Source of the DNA: Polynucleobacter sp. UK-FUSCHL-C3
GTDB lineage: Bacteria; Pseudomonadota; Gammaproteobacteria; Burkholderiales; Burkholderiaceae
Direction: 5' to 3'
Assembly (NCBI RefSeq): GCF_040409815.1
Contig: NZ_CP099959.1
Coordinates: forward strand, 682,001-746,000
DNA: 64,000 nt
Of this stretch, positions 8,101 through 16,378 are shown one piece after another. The notes under the pieces were generated by a model, which did not search any database, was not told the origin of the DNA, and saw only the letters and a program-made list of their open reading frames with translations. A program made the position numbers and the translations under genes. The first letter of the stretch is position 1, and every line of letters begins with the position of its first letter.

Positions 8101-8283
8101 ATGTACCGAATAACAAAAATTGATACAGCAAAGGAATTGGTGTTTGTCGCCGATGAGCCTCGCGGCAAGTCGCACGAATTCTATTTTCCAAAATTAAGTG
8201 ATGCAGTTTTCGTTGAAGAGTACACGCTCAAGCTCATGAGCAGTGACGGACGCTACAAACTCGTATCTTTACTAGCTTATTAA
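8101..8283 (+). CDS. Small hypothetical protein, 60 residues
   Basis: A short frame from ATG 8101 (an in-frame TGA at 8089 bounds it) encodes a 60-residue polar protein of plausible composition (VFVADEPRGKSHEFYFP). It overlaps the convergent photolyase gene by 12 bases at the 3' ends. There is no clear ribosome-binding site and I recognise no family. The 242 bases before it show no other gene. Treat it as tentative. Confidence 0.35.
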   Translation: MYRITKIDTAKELVFVADEPRGKSHEFYFPKLSDAVFVEEYTLKLMSSDGRYKLVSLLAY

Positions 8284-9834
8284 TGCCGTGCGGTGTTGTT
8301 TGGCTTGAGACTGGATTGCTTGCTTTGTCTCATCGGTCATACGGTTGAGATTACGTACTTGTAATACCATGCGGGGGTTCTTGCTCATGCTTGACTCATG
8401 ACGCATCAAAAAATCCCAATAGAGGGTCGTCATTGGACAGGCATCCTTGCCATGGGATTGATCAGGCTTGTAAATACAGGTCTTGCAGTAATTACTCATG
8501 CGATCAATGTACTTACCGGTTGCGATATAGGGCTTACTGGCCATGAGACCGCCATCTGCAAATTGACTCATACCGATGACGTTTGGAAGTTCAACCCACT
8601 CGACAGCATCGACATACATACTTAAATACCAAGCATGTACCTCTTTGGGATTGACCCCTAGTAGAAGGGTGTACAAACCAGTGACCATTAAGCGCTGGAT
8701 ATGGTGTGCGTATCCTGTACTCAAACTTTGTGTAATGGTTTGTTGCAGGCATTGCATCGTAGTCTTGCCATCCCAAAAGAATGCTGGAAGTGGGGCGCTT
8801 GCATTGAGTGCATTTTGCTCAAGATAGCTAGGCATCTGGGTCCAATAAATACCGCGGACGTATTCACGCCAACCTAATATTTGTCGAATGAAGCCCTCTA
8901 CTGCCGTGATCGGAGCCCGGCCCTTTGTGAACTCTATTTGGGCTGCAGCAACCACCTCTTGGGCAGAGAGCAACTTCAGATTGAGGGAGCTAGCAATATG
9001 CGCATGAAATAACCACGTTTCGTTAGTCCACATCGCATCTTGAAACTGACCATACAGTGGCAAACGATTCTTCATAAAATCAGCGAGCACTAAGAGTGCA
9101 TCAGCACGCTTTACAGGCCACCCAAATCCTTCGCTGGTGGGTGCTAGTTCTCCAGGATGATCAGCAAAGCGTTGGTTTACTAACTGAATAACTGCGCTGC
9201 TGATTGCATCGGGTTTAAATCGAAGTGGTGCGGGGATGGGTGGAGGACCTGCTTTACTAAAGGCGCTACGATTATCGTGGTCGTAGTTCCATTCGCCGCC
9301 AACGGGTTGATCGCCCTCCATCAAGATGGTATGTTTCTTACGCAACTCCCGATACCAATACTCTAGGCGGATTTGCTTACGGCCTTTGCGATGTTGGGCA
9401 AAGTCACGAACGGTGGAAAAGAAATACTCATCCTCCCGAATCTCTATCGGTGTGTTCGTCTGTTTGGCAACGCCTTTAATCTTCTCAAGTACGCGCCAGT
9501 CACCAGGAGCGGTCATGATGAGAGTTTGTGGTCTGAGGGTCTTGATGGCACGAAGTAACTCACCGTCAAGCGATTGAGTGTTGTCAGAATCTTCCAAGGC
9601 GCTGTAGTGCAAGGGGACCTTAGCCTCCTCCAGTTGTTTAGCAAAATGCCGCATGGCACTAATAAATAGTGCAATCCGCTGCTTGGAGGACCAAATATGC
9701 GTAGATTCCTGATGAACCTCGGCCATCCAAACGCAATCACGCTTGGGATCAAAGCCAGTAAAGGCGCTGGAATCTGCATTGAGTTGGTCGCCAAGCACCA
9801 CAATCAGGTGGCGGGTAGAGGTGGGCTTAGGCAT
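8272..9834 (-). CDS. Iron-sulfur cryptochrome/photolyase (PhrB-like, FeS-BCP class)
   Basis: This 520-residue protein belongs to the deoxyribodipyrimidine photolyase-related group (bacterial (6-4) photolyases such as Agrobacterium PhrB). The N-terminal Rossmann domain starts TRHLIVVLGDQLN. The FAD domain includes GWREYVRGIYW, HHIQRLMV and YVDAVEWVELPNVIGMSQFADGG. The C-terminal YCKTC-(12)-C pattern, with a further Cys in the helical domain, would ligate the 4Fe-4S cluster of this class. In known members the enzyme repairs (6-4) photoproducts in UV-damaged DNA using blue light, with a lumazine antenna. This suits a surface-water bacterium. Substrate specificity is inferred from class only. Confidence 0.88.
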   Translation of the reverse strand: MPKPTSTRHLIVVLGDQLNADSSAFTGFDPKRDCVWMAEVHQESTHIWSSKQRIALFISAMRHFAKQLEEAKVPLHYSALEDSDNTQSLDGELLRAIKTLRPQTLIMTAPGDWRVLEKIKGVAKQTNTPIEIREDEYFFSTVRDFAQHRKGRKQIRLEYWYRELRKKHTILMEGDQPVGGEWNYDHDNRSAFSKAGPPPIPAPLRFKPDAISSAVIQLVNQRFADHPGELAPTSEGFGWPVKRADALLVLADFMKNRLPLYGQFQDAMWTNETWLFHAHIASSLNLKLLSAQEVVAAAQIEFTKGRAPITAVEGFIRQILGWREYVRGIYWTQMPSYLEQNALNASAPLPAFFWDGKTTMQCLQQTITQSLSTGYAHHIQRLMVTGLYTLLLGVNPKEVHAWYLSMYVDAVEWVELPNVIGMSQFADGGLMASKPYIATGKYIDRMSNYCKTCIYKPDQSHGKDACPMTTLYWDFLMRHESSMSKNPRMVLQVRNLNRMTDETKQAIQSQAKQHRTALIS

Positions 9835-10100
9835 TGAGTTTATATAAATGATTTATCTCATTATCGAGGAAGTCAAGAAAGTGTGTAGCTCTCCATAAAT
9901 TGGGATGTGCAGAAAATAGCTAATAAATTCAATGACTTTCTGACTCATACCAAAGAAGTCTTGGGGCGCACGTGGCGACGCTCGAATTAGGCAAAAACCC
10001 GAGTGCTCTTTGGGGTAATTCGTTTATGATTAACGAGGCTTTTTATTAAAAAGACTGTTGAAAGTCTGAACTAAAAATAATCATCAATGAGGAGATCCTA

Positions 10101-10550
10101 ATGGCAAAGTTGACCATCAATGGAAAAGTACGAACTGTAGATGTAGATCCAAATACCCCCTTACTTTGGGCGATTCGTGAGCAAGTTGGCTTAACAGGTA
10201 CTAAATACGGTTGCGGTATTGCGCAATGTGGCTCCTGCACAGTATTGCTCGATGGAGCAGCAATTCGTTCATGTGCTTTGCCAGTCAGCGCAGCTGAGGG
10301 TAAGAAAATTGAAACCGTTGAGAGCCTCTCCGTTGGTGGCAAATTAAATAAATTACAGCAAGCATGGGTTGATAAACAGGCACCGCAATGCGGCTACTGC
10401 CAAACCGGCATGATTATGGCTGCTACTGCCTTGCTCAGAAAAAATCCCAAGCCCAGCGATGCCGATATTGATGCTGCCGTGACCAATATCTGCCGTTGTG
10501 GAACCTTCCAAGAAGTGCGTGCCGCAATCCATGCAGCAGCGAAGGCATAA
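10101..10550 (+). CDS. iorA: (2Fe-2S) small subunit of an isoquinoline 1-oxidoreductase-type Mo hydroxylase
   Basis: The 149-residue subunit carries two 2Fe-2S clusters, as in the xanthine oxidase family. The plant-type ferredoxin domain has CGIAQCGSCTVLLDG and a fourth Cys in RSCALP. The helical domain has CGYCQTGMIM and ICRCGTFQEVRAAI. GAGGAG precedes ATG 10101. It passes electrons from the Mo centre of the large subunit, whose gene starts ten bases after this one stops. It is the first gene of a tight six-gene run ending with the SoxA-like gene. The substrate of the complex is unknown; IorAB is the nearest named family, but aldehydes or N-heterocycles are both possible. Confidence 0.88.
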   Translation: MAKLTINGKVRTVDVDPNTPLLWAIREQVGLTGTKYGCGIAQCGSCTVLLDGAAIRSCALPVSAAEGKKIETVESLSVGGKLNKLQQAWVDKQAPQCGYCQTGMIMAATALLRKNPKPSDADIDAAVTNICRCGTFQEVRAAIHAAAKA

Positions 10551-10560
10551 GGAGAAAATC

Positions 10561-12771
10561 ATGAATGCACGCGTACCTAATTTATCCCGTCGCCAATTTA
10601 TTGTTGGCACATCTGCAATTACAACGGGCTTAGCCATTGGTCTAGAGTTTCCCGGCGTCATTGGAACTGCTCATGCACAAGCTGCTGATAAAGCCAGCGC
10701 CCCTGAGATTGGTGTTTGGGTTGTAATTCAGCCAAACGACACCGTTGTGATTCGGGTTGTTCGCTCCGAGATGGGCCAGGGCACTATTACTGGCTTAGCC
10801 CAATTGGTTGCTGAAGAGCTAGAGTGTGATTGGAAAAAAATTACCATCGATTACCCAACACCAGGTGAGAGCCTAAAACGCAAGGGTGTTTGGGGATCAT
10901 TCTCCACCGGCGGTAGCCGCGGTATTCGTACCTCAGAAGACTATGTGCGCAAGGGCGGTGCGGCTGCCCGTATCATGTTGGTTCAGGCTGCTGCTAATCA
11001 GTGGGGTGTTCCTGCAGTCGAATGCTTGGCAGTCAATAGCATCATTACACATCAGGCTAGTGGTCGCTCCGTTAGCTTTGGCAAGGTTGCAGCCGCAGCT
11101 GCTAAGTTACCCGTACCCGATGCAAAGGGTATTGAACTAAAAGATCCGAAGCGTTGGAAGGTGATCGGTAAGCCGATGGATCGCTTGGATAGTTTGGCTG
11201 ATAAGGTCACCGGTAAGCAGGTCTATGCGATCGACCTCAAGATGCCCGGCATGCTGAACGCAACCATTAAGGACAGCCCCGTATTTGGTGGCAAGCTCAA
11301 AAGCTTTGATGCTAGCAAAGTAGCTGGCATGAAGGGTGTCAAAAAGGTTGTGCAGGTTGGTGATTCAGCGGTTGCCGTGATTGCTGACACATTTTGGCAA
11401 GCAAAAACAGCGATGGATCGTTTGCCAATCGTATGGGATGAAGGTCCTAATGCAAATGTGCAACAAGCCGATATTCTGAAGCGTTTAGAAGAAGGCTTAA
11501 AAGCAGAGCAAACCTTTGTAGGTAATGCGAACGGTGATTACAAGAAGGTCGCTGCAGACTCTTCTAAAACGATTGAAGCGCAGTTCTTCTATCCGTTCTT
11601 AAACCATGCACCAATGGAGCCAATGAACGCAACAGCGGTATGGACCCCAGACAGTTGCCGTGCTTGGGTACCAACTCAAGACGGTGAAGCCTCTTTGGCC
11701 GCGGTGATTGCTGCCTCGGGCTTAACCGCTGATAAGTGTGATGTCATTAAGGTAAATCTAGGCGGTGGCTTTGGTCGTCGCGGTGCTTTCCAGGACTACA
11801 CCACCCAGGTGGTCAATATCGCCAAGCAAATGCCAGGCACACCGATCAAGTTGATTTGGACTCGTGAAGAAGATATGACCCAAGGTCGCTATCATCCCAT
11901 CATGATGTGCAAAATGAGCGCTAGCTTTGATAGCAAGAAAAACCTGACGGGTGTTCATATGCGTTTATCGGGTCAATCGATCTTGACCTCCGTGCGCCCT
12001 GCAGTGGTTGCGCAAAACAAGGGTATGGACCCATTGGTATTCCAAGGCGTTGCGAAGGGCGGCGAGCATGGTATTAGCTATGACTTCCCGAACCTGATGA
12101 TCGATCACGCGATGCGCAATACGCACGTACCTCCAGGATTTTGGCGGGGCGTGAACATTAACCAAAATGCGGTGTTCATGGAATGCTTTATGGATGAGTT
12201 GGCAGAATACGCTGGAGTCGATCCAGTCGAGTTCCGTCGCAAGTACTCTGCGAACTATCCACGTAATCTAGCGGTGCTTAATGCAGTAGCCGATCGGATT
12301 GGTTGGACCAAGCCAGCACCCGCCGGGGTATTCCGTGGGATTGCACAGCAAAAATCCTTTGGTAGTTTCGTAGCTGCTGCCTGTGAGCTATCGGTCACCG
12401 ATGGCAACAAGGTCAAGATTCATCGCATCGTTGCAGCAACCGATCCTGGATACGCAGTTAATCCTGCCCAAATTGAGCGTCAAGTCTCCGGCTCGTTTGT
12501 ATATGGCTTATCTGCCTTATTCGAGGAAGAGTGCACGGTCAAGAATGGTCGGATTGAGCAGACCAACTTCGATACCTTTGGATCGATTCGCTTAAAACAG
12601 ATGCCTAAAGTAGAGACCATCATTATTCAGGGTGGTGGCAAGGAGTGGGGCGGTATTGGTGAACCTACTATTTCAGTAGCGGCACCTGCCGTTTTAAACG
12701 CCTTTTACCGAGCAACGGGTAAGCGGATCCGCACAGTACCTCTAAAGAACAGCGGTATTACGCTCGTCTAA
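10561..12771 (+). CDS. iorB: Molybdopterin-binding large subunit, isoquinoline 1-oxidoreductase-type hydroxylase
   Basis: The 736-residue catalytic subunit begins with a Tat signal (LSRRQFIVGTSA), so the folded, cofactor-loaded complex is probably exported. This is consistent with cytochrome partners encoded next door. MCD-binding landmarks include EMGQGTITGLAQLVAEEL, GSFSTGGSRGIR, NHAPMEPMNATA, GGGFGRRG, and the C-terminal GGIGEPTISVAAPAVLNA, whose Glu is the catalytic base of the xanthine oxidase family. I chose ATG 10561 because AAGGAG lies seven bases before it and the Tat motif follows. The frame is open further upstream to 10498, but that part overlaps iorA. The periplasmic site and the following sox-like genes suggest electrons leave through cytochrome c. 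Confidence 0.88.
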   Translation: MNARVPNLSRRQFIVGTSAITTGLAIGLEFPGVIGTAHAQAADKASAPEIGVWVVIQPNDTVVIRVVRSEMGQGTITGLAQLVAEELECDWKKITIDYPTPGESLKRKGVWGSFSTGGSRGIRTSEDYVRKGGAAARIMLVQAAANQWGVPAVECLAVNSIITHQASGRSVSFGKVAAAAAKLPVPDAKGIELKDPKRWKVIGKPMDRLDSLADKVTGKQVYAIDLKMPGMLNATIKDSPVFGGKLKSFDASKVAGMKGVKKVVQVGDSAVAVIADTFWQAKTAMDRLPIVWDEGPNANVQQADILKRLEEGLKAEQTFVGNANGDYKKVAADSSKTIEAQFFYPFLNHAPMEPMNATAVWTPDSCRAWVPTQDGEASLAAVIAASGLTADKCDVIKVNLGGGFGRRGAFQDYTTQVVNIAKQMPGTPIKLIWTREEDMTQGRYHPIMMCKMSASFDSKKNLTGVHMRLSGQSILTSVRPAVVAQNKGMDPLVFQGVAKGGEHGISYDFPNLMIDHAMRNTHVPPGFWRGVNINQNAVFMECFMDELAEYAGVDPVEFRRKYSANYPRNLAVLNAVADRIGWTKPAPAGVFRGIAQQKSFGSFVAAACELSVTDGNKVKIHRIVAATDPGYAVNPAQIERQVSGSFVYGLSALFEEECTVKNGRIEQTNFDTFGSIRLKQMPKVETIIIQGGGKEWGGIGEPTISVAAPAVLNAFYRATGKRIRTVPLKNSGITLV

Positions 12772-12774
12772 GGT

Positions 12775-13212
12775 ATGCGGTTTGGGATTGCGCTAGCGAT
12801 TAGTGCGCTGCTAGCGCTTCCCACAAGCTCTCAGGCGCAAATCATTTGGGATGGCGATGCCATCCCAAATTCATTAAGCGGTAAACCTGGAGACCCCATC
12901 AAGGGCCGCACACTTGTGACCAGTCGGCAGACCGGCTTATGCATCTTGTGCCATGCCGGCCCGTTTCCAGAAGAACGTTTTCAAGGTAACTTAGCCCCAG
13001 AGTTAAAACTCAGCGTTGCTAATCTATCGGCCGCACAACTGCGCGCTCGCTTAGTAGACCCTTCTAAAACCAGTGCCAACACGATCATGCCTTCCTACTT
13101 TAGAATCGATCATCTCCAGCGCGTTGCCCCTCAATTTGCTGGTAAGACCGTATTGAGTGCCCAAGAAATTGAAGATGTCATTGCCTATTTGTTAACCATC
13201 AAAACACCATGA
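12775..13212 (+). CDS. soxX: SoxX-like monoheme cytochrome c
   Basis: The 145-residue protein has a signal peptide cleaved near SQAQ (about residue 21) and one heme c site, CILCH (Cys56, Cys59, His60). A likely axial Met lies in TIMPSYFRID, typical of SoxX, as is GLCILCHAGPFPE. SoxX pairs with SoxA to form the SoxAX enzyme that attaches thiosulfate sulfur to the SoxY arm. It starts three bases after the iorB stop and overlaps the soxY-like gene by four bases. The placement suggests that it may accept electrons from the hydroxylase or from a sulfur intermediate instead of serving a full Sox pathway; soxB, soxC and soxD are absent here. Confidence 0.82.
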   Translation: MRFGIALAISALLALPTSSQAQIIWDGDAIPNSLSGKPGDPIKGRTLVTSRQTGLCILCHAGPFPEERFQGNLAPELKLSVANLSAAQLRARLVDPSKTSANTIMPSYFRIDHLQRVAPQFAGKTVLSAQEIEDVIAYLLTIKTP

Positions 13213-13652
13213 ACCAGCGTCGTGTATTTATTACCTCATTGACTGCGCTTACATTAAGCCCATGGCAGAGCGCTAGCGCGACCCCAAGCGATGCAATGCA
13301 AGCGATGAAAGCGATTGTCGGCAATCGTCCTGTAAACACGGGGCGTATCTATTTTGAGTTACCGCCCCTTGTCGAGAACGGTAATTTAGTGGCGATTAAG
13401 TTTTCTGTACAAAGCCCAATGACGCAAAACGATTACGTAAAAGCCATACACATCATCGCCGAGGCTAATCCATTACCAAACGTGGTGAGTTGTTATTTCA
13501 CACCCCTATCGGGTAAGGCGGAAGCAAGCACGCGGATTCGTTTGGCTGACTCCCAAAAGGTATGGGCTTTGGCACAAATGAGCGATGGCTCATTTTGGCG
13601 CACCAGCGTTGATACGGTGGTAACTCTCTCTGCCTGTACGGAGATGATATGA
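13209..13652 (+). CDS. SoxY-like carrier protein with altered C-terminal arm
   Basis: A 147-residue protein with an N-terminal twin-arginine-like start (MNQRRVFITSLTAL) and a signal peptide ending near SASA. The body resembles SoxY (IYFELPPLVENGNLVAIKFSVQSPM, IHIIAEANPLPNVVSCYFTP, TRIRLADSQKVWALAQMSDGSFW). Canonical SoxY ends in the swinging arm GGCGG. Here the end is VVTLSACTEMI, with Cys143 four residues from the C terminus and no flanking glycines. I recall a named SoxY-paralogue group with an AACIE-type arm, and this protein fits it better than true SoxY. It probably carries a covalently bound sulfur or other group on Cys143. Confidence 0.78.
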   Translation: MNQRRVFITSLTALTLSPWQSASATPSDAMQAMKAIVGNRPVNTGRIYFELPPLVENGNLVAIKFSVQSPMTQNDYVKAIHIIAEANPLPNVVSCYFTPLSGKAEASTRIRLADSQKVWALAQMSDGSFWRTSVDTVVTLSACTEMI

Positions 13653-13978
13653 GTCGTTCCTCTCGAGCAGTCGTTACGCTTCCCAAAACAGCAAAACGGG
13701 GTGAGGTATTTTCAATCCGCGCCATTGTGCAGCATGAGATGGAGTCGGGCTTTCGGCATACCGAGCAGGGTGTTCGCGTGCCCCGCGACATTATTCGGGA
13801 GTTTGTTTGTACCTATAACGGCAAAGAAGTATTTAAGGCTGACCTTCATCCGGGCGTCGGTTCGAACCCACTCTTTATTTTCTATGCCAAAGCAGACCAA
13901 TCCGGAACTCTCGAGTTTAAGTGGACGGGCGATAGCGATTACCTCACGATCGTAAAACAGGCCATTACTGTTTTATGA
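13649..13978 (+). CDS. soxZ: SoxZ-like partner of the SoxY-like carrier
   Basis: The 109-residue product has no signal peptide, as is normal for SoxZ, which is exported in complex with SoxY through Tat. Family features are AKRGEVFSIRAIVQHEMESGFR, the VPRDIIREFVCTYNGKEVF segment, and the immunoglobulin-like tail ending in DYLTIVKQAITV. It overlaps the soxY-like gene by four bases and the soxA-like gene by four bases, so translational coupling is likely. It should form the scaffold half of a YZ-type heterodimer. Confidence 0.85.
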   Translation: MSRSSRAVVTLPKTAKRGEVFSIRAIVQHEMESGFRHTEQGVRVPRDIIREFVCTYNGKEVFKADLHPGVGSNPLFIFYAKADQSGTLEFKWTGDSDYLTIVKQAITVL

Positions 13979-14736
13979 GATTGCTAGGGCAATGTGCCTT
14001 ATTGGGTTTATTGCTGACAAGCACACCTTTCTTACAGGCTGATTCTAGGGTATCAGCTTATGCATTGATGTCGCCCACTAATCAGGCGATGCAAAATGAT
14101 ATGAGCTTAAATCCAGCCATGTTTTGGATCATGGACGGCGAGGCTCTTTGGATCGATCGTAATAATCCCAGTAGTAAAGCCTGCGGTGATTGTCATAGTG
14201 ATGTGAAGCAATCCATGAAAGGTATCTCTGCCACCTTTCCAAAACGGGTTCAAGGTAAATTACTCAATCTGGAAGGGCAAATTAATCAATGCCGTACCAC
14301 TCGCCAACAATCACCCACTTTTGCGTATGAGTCTAAGCCATTACTAGCGCTAAGCACTCTAATTGCCTATCAATCCAGAGGCTTGCGTATTGCTGCTTCG
14401 AAAGATTCTGCAATAGATGCTGATTTTCAAAAAGGTAAAACTCTTTATTTTCAGAGAATGGGGCAGCTAAATCTATCGTGTGCGCAGTGCCACGATGACA
14501 GAGCAGGCTTAAAGCTGGCGGGTAGCGTTATTCCCCAGGCGCATCCTACTGGGTATCCGATCTATCGTTTGGAGTGGCAGAACGTCGGCTCCTTACAGCG
14601 TAGGTTACGTAATTGTATGTCGGGAGTGCGGGCAGAACAATATCCTTATGGTTCTGTGGAGCTTGCCCAAATCGAGCTTTATCTAATGCGTCGTGCAAAT
14701 GGTATGCGGATTGAAAGCCCAGCAATCAGACCTTAG
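13975..14736 (+). CDS. soxA: SoxA-like diheme cytochrome c
   Basis: The 253-residue protein has a signal peptide (to about LQA, residue 22) and two heme c motifs: CGDCH (Cys70, Cys73, His74) and CAQCH (Cys169, Cys172, His173). The RLRNCMSGVRAE segment holds Cys214, the position that in SoxA becomes a persulfide ligand of the active heme. So the key catalytic parts of a diheme SoxA are all present. It ends the operon and its stop overlaps the convergent xdhC-like gene by four bases. Together with the SoxX-like protein it should form an AX complex acting on the altered SoxY arm. Confidence 0.85.
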   Translation: MRLLGQCALLGLLLTSTPFLQADSRVSAYALMSPTNQAMQNDMSLNPAMFWIMDGEALWIDRNNPSSKACGDCHSDVKQSMKGISATFPKRVQGKLLNLEGQINQCRTTRQQSPTFAYESKPLLALSTLIAYQSRGLRIAASKDSAIDADFQKGKTLYFQRMGQLNLSCAQCHDDRAGLKLAGSVIPQAHPTGYPIYRLEWQNVGSLQRRLRNCMSGVRAEQYPYGSVELAQIELYLMRRANGMRIESPAIRP

Positions 14737-15680
14737 GTTTGCTTGCCGTACTTGACTGCAATCACTTCGGCCATTACCGAGACCGCAATCTCTGGAGGCG
14801 TTAGGGCGCCAATGGATAAACCCACAGGCCCATGCAAACGATCGAGTTGCTCGGTCGATAAATTGAACTCCCGCAGACGCTCTTTACGCTTGACGGTGTT
14901 GGTGTAACTGCCTAGCGCTCCAATATAGAAGGCTTTTGATTGCAGGGCGTCGATCAGGGCAAGATCATCAATCTTGGGGTCGTGCGTGAGAGCCACAATC
15001 GCAGTGTGGGAGTCAATCCCTAATTCTTGCATCACATCATCGGGCATGCCTTTGATGAACTGGATACCTTCTTGGCTAAGACCCTCGGTGTATTCCTCAC
15101 GGGGGTCAATGACCACTACATCAAAGTCTGCCGCTAGAGCAAAATTAGCAACATATAAAGAGAGTTGTCCTGCGCCAATCACGAACATACGCCAACGGGG
15201 TCCGTAGGAGGTTTGCATCTCAGACTCGCTTAGCGAGAAACCATCTTCTCTGGTTCCCAGGTGAAGGGTGGATTTACCTGAACCAAGATTAACCCGTCGT
15301 AATATGATCTGATGGCTTTCAATCTTCTCGAGAATGCTGTCTAAAATACCTTGCTCTGGTCTGGGCTCAACCAATAAGCGTATTGTGCCACCACAGGGCA
15401 AACCAAAGCGAGCCGCTTCCTCTTTGCTAACGCCATACACCACGAGTTCAGGGGTATTGCGCGTCAAGATCTCAGTCTGTACCCGCCGGATTAAATCATC
15501 CTCCACGCATCCACCAGATACCGAGCCAACCACTTGTCCATCCTCCCGAATCGCAAGCCATGAACCAACAGGCCGCGGGGAGGAGCCCCAGGTTTGGACC
15601 ACCGTCGCGATGGCCATGCGCTTGCCTTCGTGTAACCACGCTAGGGCAGTTTTGAGGACGATGTAATCTGTACTATTCAT
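14733..15680 (-). CDS. xdhC: XdhC/CoxI-family molybdenum hydroxylase maturation factor
   Basis: This 315-residue protein (start ATG 15680) has the XdhC layout. The N-terminal domain has IATVVQTWGSSPRPVGSWLAI and GSVSGGCVEDDL. The Rossmann C-terminal domain has MFVIGAGQLSLYVANFALAADFDVVVIDPRE, then ALTHDPKIDDLAL and IGALGS. XdhC proteins hold and sulfurate the Mo cofactor before inserting it into xanthine-dehydrogenase-type enzymes. The reading frame stays open to 15902, but the upstream part overlaps the divergent mocA-like gene and has no family match, so the shorter start is preferred. Its position facing the iorAB-sox operon points to that hydroxylase as its client. Confidence 0.85.
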   Translation of the reverse strand: MNSTDYIVLKTALAWLHEGKRMAIATVVQTWGSSPRPVGSWLAIREDGQVVGSVSGGCVEDDLIRRVQTEILTRNTPELVVYGVSKEEAARFGLPCGGTIRLLVEPRPEQGILDSILEKIESHQIILRRVNLGSGKSTLHLGTREDGFSLSESEMQTSYGPRWRMFVIGAGQLSLYVANFALAADFDVVVIDPREEYTEGLSQEGIQFIKGMPDDVMQELGIDSHTAIVALTHDPKIDDLALIDALQSKAFYIGALGSYTNTVKRKERLREFNLSTEQLDRLHGPVGLSIGALTPPEIAVSVMAEVIAVKYGKQT

Positions 15681-15753
15681 GGAAATTAGCTCAGTGCTAT
15701 TGCTCAATGCTATTGTAGAGTCATTAGAGATCGTCATACCAAACTCAGTAATC

Positions 15754-16359
15754 ATGAACGCAAAGCAAACAAAACTCGCAATACTTCTTCTGGCGGCTGG
15801 GCAAGGCAGTCGCTTGGGAAACATTGCGAAGGCGCTCCTAAAAAAAGATGGCATACCCTTGATCCAGCGCTTTTGGCAAGAGGCATCCTCATTAAATGCC
15901 ATCGAATCGATCAGCGTCTTGGGGTTTTATGCAGATGGGATTGAGCCACTAGCAAAACAATATTCACGGGTAGTAATCAATCAGCAAGCAGAAGAGGGAC
16001 ATGGATCGTCAGTACGGTTAGGACTGGAGTCTCTCGATACCCATTTTGATCTTCTACTGATTGCTTTAGTCGATCAACCCAGCATTACTCAAACATCACT
16101 AGAGTTATTACTCAATACTTTTGAGACGCAAGGGGACGAAATAGATGCACTAGTGCCATGCTATCAAGGACAGCGTGGTAATCCAATTGTGATGCGCCGT
16201 AGAGCAGTGCTTGAGATCTTAGATACGCCTACACAAGTGTGTCGCGAATGGCTAGATCTGCATCCTAGCCGAGTTCATTTTCTGGAAACTAATCGAGCTG
16301 AATTCATTGCAGATGTCGATACTCTAGAGGATCTTCAGAGAGAGCATCTAGAGTATTAA
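15754..16359 (+). CDS. mocA: MocA-like molybdenum cofactor cytidylyltransferase
   Basis: The 201-residue nucleotidyltransferase begins LAILLLAAGQGSRLGNIAKALL, a MobA/MocA nucleotide-binding loop. It continues with LLIALVDQPSITQTSLELLL (a Mg-binding DQP motif) and ALVPCYQGQRGNPIVMRR (the GxRGNP motif). MocA makes the cytosine dinucleotide form of Moco, which xanthine-oxidase-type enzymes need, so the gene fits the hydroxylase next door. I start at ATG 15754, which leaves a 73-base divergent spacer from xdhC. An ATG at 15679 would overlap xdhC and adds residues that match nothing. Confidence 0.85.
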   Translation: MNAKQTKLAILLLAAGQGSRLGNIAKALLKKDGIPLIQRFWQEASSLNAIESISVLGFYADGIEPLAKQYSRVVINQQAEEGHGSSVRLGLESLDTHFDLLLIALVDQPSITQTSLELLLNTFETQGDEIDALVPCYQGQRGNPIVMRRRAVLEILDTPTQVCREWLDLHPSRVHFLETNRAEFIADVDTLEDLQREHLEY

Positions 16360-16378
16360 AGAATCCTTTGCATTAATT

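Noticed and set aside
7938..8168. 76-codon minus-strand frame in the gap before the photolyase gene
   Set aside because: No ribosome-binding site, low-complexity hydrophobic sequence, and overlap with a somewhat better plus-strand frame.
10498..10560. Longer start for the Mo hydroxylase large subunit
   Set aside because: The extra 21 codons overlap iorA, lack a ribosome-binding site and precede a clean Tat signal that begins at 10561.
15681..15902. 74-codon N-terminal extension of the XdhC-like protein
   Set aside because: It overlaps the divergent mocA gene and has no similarity to XdhC; the core starts right after Met 15680.
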